64,000 bases of DNA from Tolypocladium sp. Sup5 PDA-1 (Eukaryota > Ascomycota > Sordariomycetes > Hypocreales > Ophiocordycipitaceae): positions 248,001 to 312,000 of the forward strand of contig JPHH03000011.1 in the NCBI GenBank assembly GCA_000750105.3, in the 5' to 3' direction. Made by a program: the position numbers and the translations under genes. Each line of letters begins with the position of its first letter. Positions within the stretch are counted from its first letter, which is position 1. The notes beneath the pieces were generated by a model. The model ran no database searches. It worked only from the letters and a program-made list of their open reading frames with translations, and was not told the DNA's origin. Shown here in pieces: positions 11,246 through 23,035 of this stretch.

Positions 11246-14200
11246 GTGTAGCCCAGCACGACGTGCGCGTCGTTGGTTTCAATGTCGTTTGCGTTGCGGC
11301 CGGAGGACCGGTAAGTTGGGGGCGGCGCAGAGGACGGGTGTGTTGTTGGACGCAGGTAAGCGGTGGGTGGCGTGCGTGAGGGATTAATCCTGGCGCGTTT
11401 GAATTTGTAAACACCACGAGGGATGGCGCAGGTGAGGTAGCAGCGGGAGCGATGGACGTCGGCAGGGCGAGGATTCGGTAAGAAGAAAGAGAAGCAGAGA
11501 CGAGACGAAGCAGCTTGGTTGGATTTGCTTTTAGGTGTGCGGTTCTGGCGAGGAGGGAGGAAGAAGAGAGGAATGGCCGGAGGCGGTACGGAAGCGGGAG
11601 GTACAGACAGCCAGGACAGGACAGGCAGTGGGCAGTGGGGAGGGTGGTGACTGGAAGGGGGCAAAGCGGACGGCGGGTTTTTGTTGGTTGGGGCCTGCAG
11701 CAGCGAGCCCCAGAGCAGAGGCCCAGCGCCGCAGCCGGCGAATGGGAGCCCGAGGCCGCTGGGCCCGCCGGCCTCGCCACCGCGCGCTGATTGGCCGGAT
11801 CCGCAGTGCGCTAGGCCGGGGCGGGTCTAGGGGGCTCCCAGGGGTGGGCGCCAATGTTGTAATTTTGGGGCGGGGTGGGCATGCGCGACAGTGCGCGCCA
11901 CAGTGCCGGAAACGTCCCGGTCAGGCAGGGAGGGCGCCAGCCGCCGCATCGGTGCCTCCGCCTGAGTTCATGCCCTGCCGCTGCACTGGGTACGGTGGCG
12001 GTCCGTTCAGCACGTCCGGCGCGGGACAGTCATGAGCGACTGGCTGCGCACGCACGCAACGCCAGGCGTCCATTAGCCGCTATCAGGGTGCGCCTGCCCC
12101 GTACACGGTACCTTCGAACGCGGTGGCTGGCTGCTGCGAACGGTGGTACCCTGCGACCGGGACCAGCACAGTCACACCACCGGCACCACACTGTCGCACC
12201 ACCAACACCCGCACCCGCACCACAGTGCCAACGTCAGCCCTCGCATTCCAGCAAAGTCGCAATCCGTCACTTGACCGCAAGCAGTCCGCCGTCTCTCCGT
12301 GCCTGCGTCAAGGCCCTGCTCCCGTCCTTGTGCCTGTGCTGTGTCTCTACCGCAGGCAACGCAGGGCAAACATTGCAGTCATTGCTGACAATTGGATTCC
12401 CTCGCGCTGGCAACTGGCATCGGTACAGTCATGCAGTGCCCATGGCAATAGTAATAATGGATCACAATGGCAGCGATGCCCGCCTAACCGCCGTTGAAGG
12501 GCGTGAGATGGATGAGCCTTATCTCTCAGCCAGCAGCCAGCAGCCAGCAGCCAGCAGCCAGCAGCGAGCACAAAGAAGGTTTACGCCCGGCGAGCGGTGA
12601 TCGTGCAGCGCCTCCTCAGGCTTCCAATGCTTCCATGCCAGGCACTTGCAGGCACACCACGGGCATTCATCCGTCAGTCAGGAGGAGGTTGGAGGAACCT
12701 TACTGGACCCGGCCCCCCATGTTCCCTGGCTTGGTCCGTTGACGCGCTGAGATTGCCCACGGTCCACTTCTTCATCTCTCCGTGCTGAAGCTGAGCGAAG
12801 CATTGCCTTGCGCCGTCTGGCCCCTGCAGGCATGCCATCCACCCAAGGATGCCTCCCCCAGATCAGCCGCCTGGTGAAACTCGGTTGGTTTGCAAACCCG
12901 TATGCATGGCTGCGACACTGGAGCTGCAGCGAAGGGTGACAGATCGATGAGGCGCCTACGGGCCACTGCAACATGCACCTTCGAAATGCATACAGCCACA
13001 GCAGGCCAGAAATTACTACAGGCCCGTCGGCGAATTGACGGTCGAGCCTCTCTGGCACGTCAGCAGGTCCCGTTTAGTGGGCTAGTGGGCTGGCTGGCTC
13101 GCTCAGCGAGCAAAACGTGGCGGCTGGAGGAGCAGCCCGCCACGTCCTCTGAGGCGCACTGTGGTGCTGGGCGCAGTCAGCGCTTTGTCGATGTGGGGAT
13201 CGCCGCCTAGTCAGGCCGTGCTGGACTGATGGAGAACGTGATGATGAGCAGCGGCGGCGCTATTCTCGACGTGACTGGCCGGTTCTGGCGTCAGCCATGC
13301 CCCGGCCTGCCCCGGATGGCCCGTCTGCCTGCCATTTGCCATCCTGCTCATGCGCGAGATGGAAGGTTGGTCACTGCCACGAGCGATCTTGGTAACAGAT
13401 CGACTCCAGGCCTTGTGCTCTGCAGCTTGGCAGTTTGCGGGAGCTTGGGGAGGCATCCAAGCACCATGGACCCTGCTGGGCAAACTGGGGACCTGAGTCC
13501 GTTCTCACGCTCGCAAATTGACAAGGCACAAGGAGGAAATGGGAATGAACTTGCGTCATTGAGCTCACCCCAACTCCAAACAATGAGCCACCCGCCCTCG
13601 AGGCCAGCGTCAAAACCTGGCCAAAGGGAACGAGGCCGGCAGCAAGACATCTGCCAATCCACCGCGACTGACGGGCGTCAGTCCCAGATCGAGCCATCCC
13701 TTAAGGCCATGGCTACCCTACATACATCATCGTCTCCATCGACTAATCAATCACCTTACGAGGAGACGTGATGGACTACGTACAACTGACCGTTCCCCAA
13801 ACCCAAGGTTAGGGTCACAGCCTCGCCTCCTCGCGTGGCTTGGGCAGAGAAGCAGAGCTCGCGGCTCCTTCAGGCGGGCTGAGCTTGGGCCACCATTCCC
13901 GCTGAGGAGGGAGGGGCCGGAGAAAGGCGCCCTTGTGATGGGCTCAACCCCACGCCATGTCGCATCTCTCCGAGGAAGAGGGAGGTCCGTCGCTCCCTTG
14001 GATGATATCTCGTTCGTCGACCCGTGTCGTCGGAGCTTGTTCCAGACGTCATGCCTCAGCCACGTCGTGCGAATGCGAGCTCCGTTATCAGATACCAGCA
14101 ATGCCATCCGCTGCATGCACAGTACGGAGCCTGCTTGCCTGCGTTCCAGAGCCCGTCAAGCTTGATGCAACGCTGACCATTTCCAAACTCGCTTGTCCAT

Positions 14201-15714
14201 TTCACCACCAGAAAGGGGGGAGGAGTGGAGCATCTCGACTGAGCCCAACTCGTCGGCCTCTGGTTCCTGTTCCTAGCTCTTGCCGCTGCACCACAATCTC
14301 GTCTGCCTCCTGCATTGCCGACCGACAACCATCACGGCGAAGCCGGCTGCTAGCGGTAGGATCTGGCCGGTCGGCAACGAGCTGGCGCCAGGTACGGACT
14401 ACACCAGCATCGCATCTCTCGTGCTGGCTGCTGGCCAGGAGGGAGGGGGAGCATCTCGCGACGAGCAGACATGCCCGATTCATGCGTCGTTCCATCTCTG
14501 GCAGGACAGGACCCCGCCAGCCCACGTTCTGCAGTGACCAGCATGAGGCTCGCAACGCCTGACAGCCAGATGCCAGATTGATTGCTTCACACACACACCG
14601 CTCTTTACAAGCGGGTCTGCCGCGGTCGGCAACGGCGGTTTCTGGGCCTGGCTTTGGCTTGTCCGTTTCGCAGCCACGACAGCGCCAATGCCCATTGGAC
14701 TGTCTCACCTGGTGGAGAGGCGCTGCTGCAAGAACCTCGCGAATAGCGAGCCCCGGACTCGCCCACCACCCGACATATCGAGCGGGAGGGTTGGCCGGAG
14801 GTTGGTGGTGGTTGGCGCAGGTCTTTGGCAGCGCCGCCTCCCGGAGTCCGCGCATCTGTGGTGCGACCCCAAGCCTCCCAATATATCTCAAGGAGCTGGG
14901 GCCCTCCCCAGCCACACTGTGCCCGAGTCCCGCGCCGCCCCAAAGCGAACCTCCGGCGAGGACGGAGGCTGCTCCGGGGCGTGCATTGCCGGCGCGGTGT
15001 TGCCTGCGGAAGTGTTATTGGGGCACCGATGGAAGCTGAGCATGTAGTCCGTATGTAGTCCGTAGAGGGAGCGGACTCGGTGATATGAGAGCGGCCATGT
15101 CGGCATTATCGCCAGTGGTTTTGGGGCCGAGGGCAGCCCAGTCTCGACGTGCCTGGAGATACTTCTTGTCTCCTTGTGCAAATCGTGAACTCTTCAATTT
15201 TCTACCACGCTTACGCTTATGCGAGCAGCTGAATTGACCGTAGAGAAAGTAGAAAATACCATAGTTGTCGGAACGACGCGAGGACAGACTCGGGTGTGCT
15301 GTTGTTACAATGCTGCTTGCTTACTTCGTAGAACTTGACTAGTTGGGCAGCACCGGCTAAAGTTTGGCACTCGTTTGGCTTGTGTGCTCTACCGCGACCC
15401 GAAACGTGCCATATGCCTTTAGCTAACTAAAGCTGCATATTCGACCCAGGACCGGCTTCCCTTTCGTAATTCAAGATTCAAATAGGACTCATCGAGAGGA
15501 GAGTTGGGCAGTCGAGGGTGTGCTGGTGGATTCCGGGAGGTGGGGAAAGCGGTCGCCGTCGATTCCGGGTACGGTCCGTTTACCGAGGCACTTCAACGCC
15601 CTATCCGGGCCACTTCAAAAACCCGCAGTCGGGACCTGCCCTGATAGAACAAAGTGTCGAGTAGAGGACATTGAAAGGAGAAGTCGAGGACGGCGGCACC
15701 TCCGAGTTGCGACC
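11246..15714. other. Long gene-free stretch of 4.5 kb
   Basis: Many open frames of 60-250 codons occur on both strands because the DNA is GC-rich. They overlap, have repetitive Pro/Arg/Ser composition and show no family resemblance. The stretch separates two divergently transcribed genes, so it must contain both promoters, and perhaps a long 5' leader for the minus-strand gene at its left. It contains the heptamer repeat at 12527-12568. Confidence 0.5.
12527..12568. repeat. Heptamer tandem repeat, unit cagccag
   Basis: Five exact head-to-tail copies of cagccag are followed by one variant copy (cagcgag). It lies in gene-free DNA. Confidence 0.9.
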
Positions 15715-17047
15715 ATGGTCCAGTACCAGTACCACTTCCGCTCTAGCAGCAAGCTGGACTACGCCATCCTCACCGCGGCGGCATGCCTCTCGCTCTACCT
15801 ATACGTCCGCCCGGCCCTCAAGGATAGGCCCAGGCCGCCGAGGACCCTCCGCGCAAAGGCCCGCGACGCAGCTCGGCGCCTCCCCGGCTCGTCTGCCGCG
15901 CTGCCGTATCCCCCGGATGTCTTCCCCGGGGCGCGGGATGTCGAGACCGAGTACGGGACGATCAAGGTCTTTGAGTGGGGGCCCGAGGAGGGCGAGAAGG
16001 TGCTGCTGATGCACGGCATTGGGACGCCGTGCGTGGCATTGGGGGATATGGCCAAGGAGTTTGTGAGGAGAGGGTGTAGGGTCATGTTGTTTGGTGAGTG
16101 CCCCGGGCCTCCTGCTATGGCTCTGCCAGGCCTTGGGAGAGTGCTCGTGTTTGTCTTCAGCTTTCGCATGAGCTGGGTTGTCACGAGCGCTCACAACGCA
16201 ACACTCCGCCATATTCATGAGACTGCGTTACTCACATGCTGCAGACTTCTTTGGCAGAGGCTACTCGGACGCCCCCCTCGACGTCCCCTACGACGACCGC
16301 CTCTACACCACCCAGATCCTCCTCGTCCTCGCCTCCTCCCCCCTCCCCTGGACCGGCTCCTCCGCCTTCCATCTTCTCGGCTACTCCCTCGGCGGCGCCC
16401 TCGCCGCCTCCTTCGCCGCCTACCACCCGCACCTCCTGCGCTCCCTGACCCTCATCTGCCCCGGCGGCCTCGTCCGCGCCTCGCACGTCAGCTGGAAGAG
16501 CCGGTTGCTCTACGCGGAGGGCGTGCTGCCCGGCTGGTTGGTAACCGCGCTGGCCCGCCGCCGGCTAGAGCCCAGGCGCGGCGCCAGCGCGGACGTGCCC
16601 GAGGGCGGGGACGCGGATGTGGACGTGGAATTTGACGAGGTGCCCGTGTCGGCGGAGAGGGCGGACGTCAAGGTTGGGGACGTGGTCAAGTGGCAGCTGG
16701 GCGGGAACGAGGGCTTCGTGGGGGCATATATGAGCACGATTCGGAACTCGCCGATTTATGGGCAGCACGACGGGGTCTGGAAACGGCTCGGCGAGCAACT
16801 ATCCAAGCGGCGCGGCCACGGAGACGACGTCCCTGCCGGCTTGGAAAGTGGCCGCATTTGCCTCGTACTCGCGGAGCGGGATCCGATTGTCGTAAAAGAG
16901 GAATGGATCGAGGACTCCAAAGCCGTCCTCGGCGAGAACGGGGTCGAGGTCCATGTGGTCAACGGGGGCCACGAGATTGCCATTTCCAAGGGCAAGGAGG
17001 TGGCCGATGTGGCGATGAGGGCGTGGAACAGTAAAGAGAAGTCTTGA
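15715..17047 (+). CDS. Membrane-anchored alpha/beta hydrolase
   Basis: Serine hydrolase of the alpha/beta fold. The model joins 15715-16093 and 16245-17047 (151-nt intron) for 393 residues. Residues about 13-33 (YAILTAAACLSLYLYVRPAL) look like a single N-terminal membrane anchor. The fold markers are LLMHGIG (oxyanion loop), DFFGRGYSD right after the splice, the nucleophile elbow GYSLGG with Ser174, the acid in LAERDP at Asp339, and the base in NGGHEIA at His369, so the triad looks intact. The splice joins strand and loop exactly (VMLF then DFFGRGYSD). Substrate is unknown; a lipid or ester is likely from the membrane anchor. It is convergent with SSN8, 212 bp away. Confidence 0.85.
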
Positions 17048-17259
17048 ACATAGATGAGGAAGCACCTATAGAGCTGTAGAAATAGACGCTATCCAAGCCC
17101 GCTATACCTCGATGCGCCACCCGTAGCCCATGTGTATCCAGACACCAAACTCCATACCCATGCCCGAGTATCCAGCAATGCAACCGTCAGTATGCCTCTC
17201 ATGCTTCATACGTCGTGCCAATGCAAGGCTTGGGAGTCTCTAACAACCCACAAACGCCG

Positions 17260-18275
17260 TTACTTGTCCAGGCCGCGGGCCTTGACGAACCGATTTATTT
17301 GCTCTCGGGTAAGCTTGTCGTTGTACTGTTCGTAGCATTCATAAAATGATATTATCTCCTGCGTGGCGTCGACCATTGCCGCAATGTCCACCGCGCTCTC
17401 GGCCAGCCAGGCGGCAAAGTGCTGCACTCTGGTGATCCTTGCCTCTTGCTGCTTCTCCTTGGAGTCGGACAACATGGGCGGATCGGGAAGTCTATTCGCG
17501 CGAGCTTGGGCTTGGCTCAGGGCCGCTTGTGCAGCTGCTAGGCCGGCTGCGGCAGAAGAACCAGATGCAGTCTGCCCCAGAGTGGACGAGTTAGGTCGCA
17601 GCACCAGAGCGAGGAGGATGGCAACCAGGGCGAGGATATGCGGGGCGCAGAGGAGCGGGAGGTCCGTCATGTAGTGATCATTGATGACCGATCGAGCCAG
17701 CTGGACGTCCTCGTCGACCAGTGCCAGCTCTCCCCGTAGCGAGCTTAGGGTTCGGTACGGTTGATGGATGATGAGCTGGGAGCTCATCTCGCTGATAAGG
17801 TAGAACTCGCACTCGCCGATCTTGGAGGTGTCGAGGCCGATAAACTCCTGCCACAGCTGCCGTGCCTCGGTGACAATGAGCCGGATATGCTGAGGCGCCT
17901 CTTCCATCTTGCAGGCCAGGTATATGGCGGTCGTGATGACGAGGTAGGGGTTCGTGCGACGGATCTCGACTCGGCAATAGAAGCGCTTCAGGTAGACCTG
18001 CGCGGTGGCCATGGCCTGCTGCCGGATGCTAAGTCGCTTGCCCAGCCGCAGCAACTCTAGAGCGACAGTGTGGTCAGCTGCCATCCGTGGCTGTAGACGC
18101 CGTTGCAAGACTCACGTTGGTTGAAGTAGATGGCCAAGTGCCTAACTTGGGGCAGGGGAAACATGCGAATCAGGTCGGCGTTCTCGTCCTCGAGTTTCTG
18201 GCGATTCGACGCCAGCTGCTCCTTTGTGAAGAGCCAATGGCGCCTCTGCGTCGACTCCCAGTAGTTGGCAGACAT
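17260..18275 (-). CDS. SSN8: Cyclin C, Mediator kinase-module subunit
   Basis: RNA polymerase II holoenzyme cyclin-like subunit (Ssn8/Srb11), which activates the CDK8/Ssn3 kinase of Mediator. The model joins 18275-18116 and 18056-17260 (59-nt intron) for 318 residues. The start MSANYWESTQRRHWLFTKEQ is diagnostic of cyclin C. The first cyclin box spans about residues 45-150 (YLKRFYCRVEIRRTNPYLV, then TAIYLACKMEEAPQHIR). The second fold contains an Ala/Gly-rich insert (around SSAAAGLAAAQAALSQAQ), a common feature in filamentous ascomycetes. The end, TREQINRFVKARGLDK, is intact. It shares a 481-bp divergent upstream region with the EF-hand carrier. Confidence 0.95.
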
Positions 18276-18570
18276 TGCGCGCGGAACGGGCCCGCAAGGG
18301 CACCTCTTGCTTGCGGCGATGGCAGACGGGATGGGGTTGAAGATGCATCGGCGAGGCTCAGCTCAATGTCCGATGCAGCCCAGCGGTCGTTGCCACCAAG
18401 GCTGCGGGGCGATAAGATAAGGTAGTGGAGCGCTCGGGACCTGCTAATCCCGCTATTGTGATTGCGCACCTCAGCAAACAACCCCCATTTTCTTCCATCC
18501 AATCCCTCCTCGGTATCCCAGAGCCACACCTAAACCAGAGCTGCCACACCCTGCATCACTGGCTTGGCCA

Positions 18571-18597
18571 TCCTCCTCCTCCTCCTCCTCCTCCTCC
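18571..18597. repeat. (TCC)n tract in the SSN8/carrier intergenic region
   Basis: Nine uninterrupted TCC triplets lie in the divergent intergenic region, about 160 bp before the EF-hand carrier start. Pyrimidine tracts of this kind are common in fungal promoters; no function is shown. Confidence 0.85.
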
Positions 18598-18658
18598 CGA
18601 CGTCAGCTTCCCGTCTCGACTCGAGGCTGTCAATTGCCCGCCATCCAGCCCTCATACC

Positions 18659-18760
18659 ATGCTGTCGATATAGCGAACCAAGACGACGACGTGCGAGCGA
18701 CCCCAAGCCAGCCCAGCCACGGCAGAGCCTCGCCCGCGAGAAATGCCGCCGCCGCCATGA
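18659..18760 (+). promoter_or_regulatory. Two minimal upstream ORFs before the EF-hand carrier
   Basis: Two short upstream frames precede the main ATG at 18757. The first (18659-18673) is four codons and a TAG. The second (18743-18760) reads Met-Pro-Pro-Pro-Pro and stops at a TGA that overlaps the main start as ATGA. This is seen directly. Both would be translated only if the transcript starts upstream of 18659. Such an overlap can reduce or couple translation of the main frame. Confidence 0.55.
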
Positions 18761-21187
18761 GCGTGTCCAAGCTCGTCAACGACGTGGAGCGCGGGTTCGG
18801 GGAGTCACAGAACCAGCGCGATGCCCGCGTCGAGGCCCTCTGGGCCAAGCTGGACCTGAGTCGCACCGGCGAGCTGGATCTGAAGGGGTTGCAGAAGGGG
18901 TTTCGGAAGATGGATCACCGTGAGCAACGGCTCCCTGAGCGGCTTCGGCGGGGTTGGAACCGGCAGCTAACCAAGACGACACAGCCTTGAAGAACGCGGA
19001 CGAGCTGCTGAGGCAGATCATGGACGAGGTGGACACGAACCGCGACGGCAGAATTCAATATGAAGGTACATTTCACTCGTGGTGGAGCTGCAAAACCCTT
19101 CGCATGGTCAAAGCTGGAACATCGCCACTGACGTGAATTCACCGCTTCTCAGAGTTCCGCACGTTTGTCGAAGGGGCCGAGAGACAACTCTTTTTCCTGT
19201 TCAAAGCCATAGACAAGGATGGCAACGGAAAACTCGACAAGAAGGAGCTCCAAACCGCCTTCAGAACCGCTGGCCTGACTGTGTCGAGCCGCAAACTGTC
19301 CGAGTTCTTCAACGACATGGATGAGAACCATGACGGATACGTCACCTTCGACGAGTGGCGGTACGTTCATTCTTTGCGCTGTGTCATGTGGTCTTTTGAT
19401 AAAGTCTGGTCGTGGGTTGTGGTCACTGGCCGTCTCGCGTGCCTAGAGGTCATGTGCCGCTTGTTTGGTGACGGTCGCGCGCGCGAGGGACCGCATCACA
19501 ACCAGCAAAAAACATGGCCGATCCTCGCCGGCTCAACCTATGCTGGAGCCAATTGTATGGCGTACAACGAAGCAGCTGGCTGATACTATCTCAGGAACTT
19601 CCTCCTCTTCATGCCAGCGCGCGATCATGATTCTCACCTGCGTGCGGTGCTGTCTTACTACGACTCCGTCGTTAACGTTACACCCGAGGGAGATTCTACC
19701 ATCAGCGAGGAAACATTGGAAGGCTTAGGTACGGGCGGCTCCTCCTCCTACTACTCTTCCATTCAATCTCTCTTCGGCTCTCTGCTCAGAGTCGCCTCTC
19801 CTGCACCTTATGCGACGAATCCACTACCACCGACGACACCTACGACACCTCAAGACGCCGAGAGAGCAGATGTGGCGGAGGAAGTGCTGCCGGCGCAAAC
19901 AAAGAAAATGGACGCCGTTGAAGCAACTACGGACACTATCGTCGACGCTGCAGCGACCCAGCGGCGAAAGTCCACCACAGATACCATCACGCAACAAGAC
20001 GGCGATGGCATCCCAGACGAGGACCTTGGAGAGTCACAGCCCTACGGCCTAGCCGTGGCACCCAAGAAGAAGTATAGACTGACAGACTTTGCACCTGATC
20101 CAGGTTACTTCCTTGCGGGTGCCATCGCCGGCGGAGTGTCGCGGACTGCCACTGCGCCTCTTGACCGGTTGAAAGTCTATCTACTCGTCAATACCACCAG
20201 CAGCTCCGAGACGGCTGTTGCCGCAATCAAGCAGGGCCGTCCTGTAGATGCCGTGAAAAATGCGACCCGGCCCATTAGAGAAGCCGTCAGGGATTTGTAT
20301 CGATCTGGCGGGCTGCGCGGGTTCTTTACTGGTAAGATGACCCTCATGCCAAAAGCTGGCTCTTTGCTCGAAGAGACGCGAGACGGCGATGCTGACGAGT
20401 CCGCAGGCAACGGCTTGAACGTGGTGAAGATTATGCCGGAGACGGCCATCAAGTTTGGGTCCTACGAGGCGGCTAAGCGCGCACTCGCCAACTTTGAGGG
20501 CCACGGCGACCCGAGGCAGATCAACTCATATTCGAAATTCACCGCGGGCGGTGTTGCTGGCATGATTGCACAGTGAGTGGCGGTGCCCGTTGAACAACGT
20601 AGAGGAGCCTAGACCCGTTGCTAACCTGGGGCAGGTTCTGCGTTTACCCCCTTGATACCCTGAAATTCCGACTTCAGTGCGAGACGGTCAAGGACGGCCT
20701 GACAGGAAGCGCACTCGTTCGCCAAACTGCCGTCAGGATGTACGCCGATGGCGGTGTCCGGGCCTGTTATCGGGGTGTGACCATGGGCCTGATCGGCATG
20801 TTCCCGTACAGCGCCATAGATATGGGCATGTTTGAGCTGTTGAAGAAGACGTATCAAGGCTACTATGCGAAGTACGCCGGGTGCCACGAGGACGATGTCG
20901 AGCCGGGAAATATTGCGACGGGGATCATCGGCGCGACGTCGGGGGCGATCGGCGCAACTGTCGTGTATCCGCTCAACGTGGTGCGGACGCGATTACAGAC
21001 ACAAGGAACGGTGATGCACCGGGCGACGTACACGGGCATCTGGGACGTTACGCAGAAGACGATTCAACGCGAAGGCTACCGAGGGCTCTATAAGGGGCTG
21101 ACGCCGAATCTGCTAAAGGTTGCTCCGGCACTGAGCATAACATGGATCGTGTACGAGAACTCGAAGCGGATACTTGGACTGCATTGA
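18757..21187 (+). CDS. SAL1: Calcium-regulated mitochondrial carrier (ATP-Mg/Pi type)
   Basis: EF-hand mitochondrial carrier of the Sal1/SCaMC group, which exchanges ATP-Mg for phosphate across the inner membrane under calcium control. The model joins 18757-18919, 18985-19065, 19153-19360, 19595-20331, 20407-20572 and 20635-21187 for 635 residues. The N-terminal half has four EF-hand-like loops: a degenerate one at Asp33, then DTNRDGRIQYEE (Asp71), DKDGNGKLDKKE (Asp102) and DENHDGYVTFDE (Asp138). A variable linker of about 150 residues follows. The C-terminal half has three carrier repeats with PLDRLKVYL, PLDTLKFRLQ and PLNVVRTRLQ. The fourth intron (20332-20406, 75 nt) is frame-neutral; I splice it because FFTG then joins NGLNVVKIMPE. 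Confidence 0.9.
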
Positions 21188-22388
21188 TCAACAAAACGGC
21201 GAGGAGGGCGGGAGATGGTACATATACGCCCGCGAGAAGCGGCAGGAACTCGCCAGGACGCACTCGCACATGGCAGCACATAAGCTCTGTTACGGCCGCC
21301 GTTTCCCTTTGTTGGATGGCCTTGTTCTTGGCTAATGACGAGATGTTGGGACTTGCGAAGCGCCGTAGAAATAGAGTCGGATGGGGACGGGACGCCCACT
21401 CGACGGCAGACGGCAGCAGCCTCGGTGGCTGGGGGGCGGGCTGATAGAAGATGTCTCTCGGAGATGACCACGGGGAGAGCGTTGTCGATGTCATATCATA
21501 TCCCACAATGTATAGAGTCATACTGGCCAGCAGAGGCCAAAGCCAAAGCCTGCAGCTGCGCAAACGGACATGTTGAAATCAAGCGACCCCGGGAGCCGAC
21601 TCTGCAGCTGTACAGTACCTTAACGGGCAACGGTTCGGGAGAGTGGAGATTCATGGCCGGTCTCGGTGGGGCTAGCCGGAGCTCTGGCAGCTCGAACGAA
21701 GAAGAAATTGAGAGTCTTGCATCAACAATCAACAATCTGGAGATGGACGGCCTTACGTATTCACGGCAATCACGCCTCGAGACTCGCTCGCACAAGCACG
21801 CCAGCCCTGTGGTCCCCCGTGAGGAGTCATGCCGCGCCGTGGAGCTGCAGGCCCAGCGTCACTAGCGCGGAGCCTTGCGTGCGCTGCTTACGAGGCCCGC
21901 CCCGGGTACGGCGACCGAAACGGCCGGAGGCTGCATCTGGAAAAGGCAGCTCAGGCGGTTGTGGAGCGAGGGCCGACCATTGGGCGGAGACGGGACCTGG
22001 ACCCGGGGGACTTTTGGGGAGATGCAGTGCGCCACCACGTTTCCTGGATGGGCGATGCGGGGATGGAGGGACGATAAGCAGCGGCCCTTGTTTGACACCG
22101 GTGCTTGCGGATGGAAGTGAAGAGGCAATTGCAGGCAATAAATAATCTCTGGACCGCCGGCCTGCCCGTCTTTGGTGGGATAGGGCGCCGGATGCTGGCT
22201 CGTGGATAATAAACATTCACCTCATGTGGTTGAAATCAGGGAATGATCACAATGATAAACGCCCTCGCCCGGCCGGGGTCCGGAGTCGAGTGGAGACGCT
22301 GGGTCGGACGGACAAGCATTCGAGCGGAAAACGAGACGGCGGCCAACTGCTTGCTTGTGCTTGCTTGTGCTTGCTGGAAGCTAGCGTC

Positions 22389-22435
22389 CTGGAGTCTGGA
22401 GTCTGGAGTCTGGAGTCTGGAGTCTGGAGTCTGGA
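22389..22435. repeat. Heptamer tandem repeat, unit ctggagt
   Basis: Six exact copies of ctggagt and a partial seventh (ctgga) run head to tail in intergenic DNA about 600 bp upstream of the next gene. Confidence 0.92.
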
Positions 22436-22980
22436 CGTTGGCTCTCGCTCTTCTCTTGTCCCCTTCTCTCCCGCGCCGTTCGAGGAGGCTGGCATTTCCT
22501 CTCTTCATCAACCCGTGCCCTCTCCCCCGCATCCCAGCGGCCTCGTGAACTTACGTTCTTATCGGGACGCAGAGCCGCGCGTGGAAGAAGTCGTCGCCTG
22601 TCCATCCACAACGCTGCTCCTCGCACCGCGGACGCCGTGCCGTGCTCGTCCAGCGTGAAAGAAGAGTCCGGCGCAACTATTGTCTCTTTTCCCGCGTCGC
22701 CGTCCACTCCGCTTGTCGACTAGAGTGTCAAGCGACACCCCCCCCGGGCCCCAGTCGCAGTCCACTTGGTTCACGACCTCGTCTCGCCGACGCTGCGTCG
22801 TTGCGCGCCCCCATCGTCGTCAGCTTCATTCCACCCAGCCCACCACCTCATTACACTGCCTACGTACTCTTGCATTGCGCTACATACAGTACGGACTACC
22901 TTGCGGCGTATCACATACACAATACGTAGGTACCTACCTATCTTGCCTCACTTGGGCTGCATACGACAGTACGACGGCCA

Positions 22981-23030
22981 GCAGCCCCCAGCAGCCCCCA
23001 GCAGCCCCCAGCAGCCCCCAGCAGCCCCCA
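22981..23030 (+). repeat. Perfect 10-mer tandem repeat abutting a start codon
   Basis: Five perfect copies of gcagccccca end at 23030 and are followed at once by gcacc and the ATG at 23036. The array therefore sits in the immediate 5' leader. As the unit is not a multiple of three, each copy shifts frame; read in the main frame it would be an open Pro/Ala/Ser/Gln-rich extension, but no ATG-supported extension is convincing. Confidence 0.9.
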
Positions 23031-23035
23031 GCACC

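Larger units (their letters stand above)
21188..23035. other. Intergenic stretch of 1.85 kb
   Basis: No credible gene. It contains the carrier 3' side, two tandem repeats, and the promoter and leader of the membrane protein that starts at 23036. Confidence 0.45.

Noticed and set aside
11025..11780. 251-codon open frame on - upstream of and overlapping the 212-residue protein
   Set aside because: Pro/Arg/Ser/Thr-rich translation without a family pattern; it overlaps the conserved frame and looks like leader sequence.
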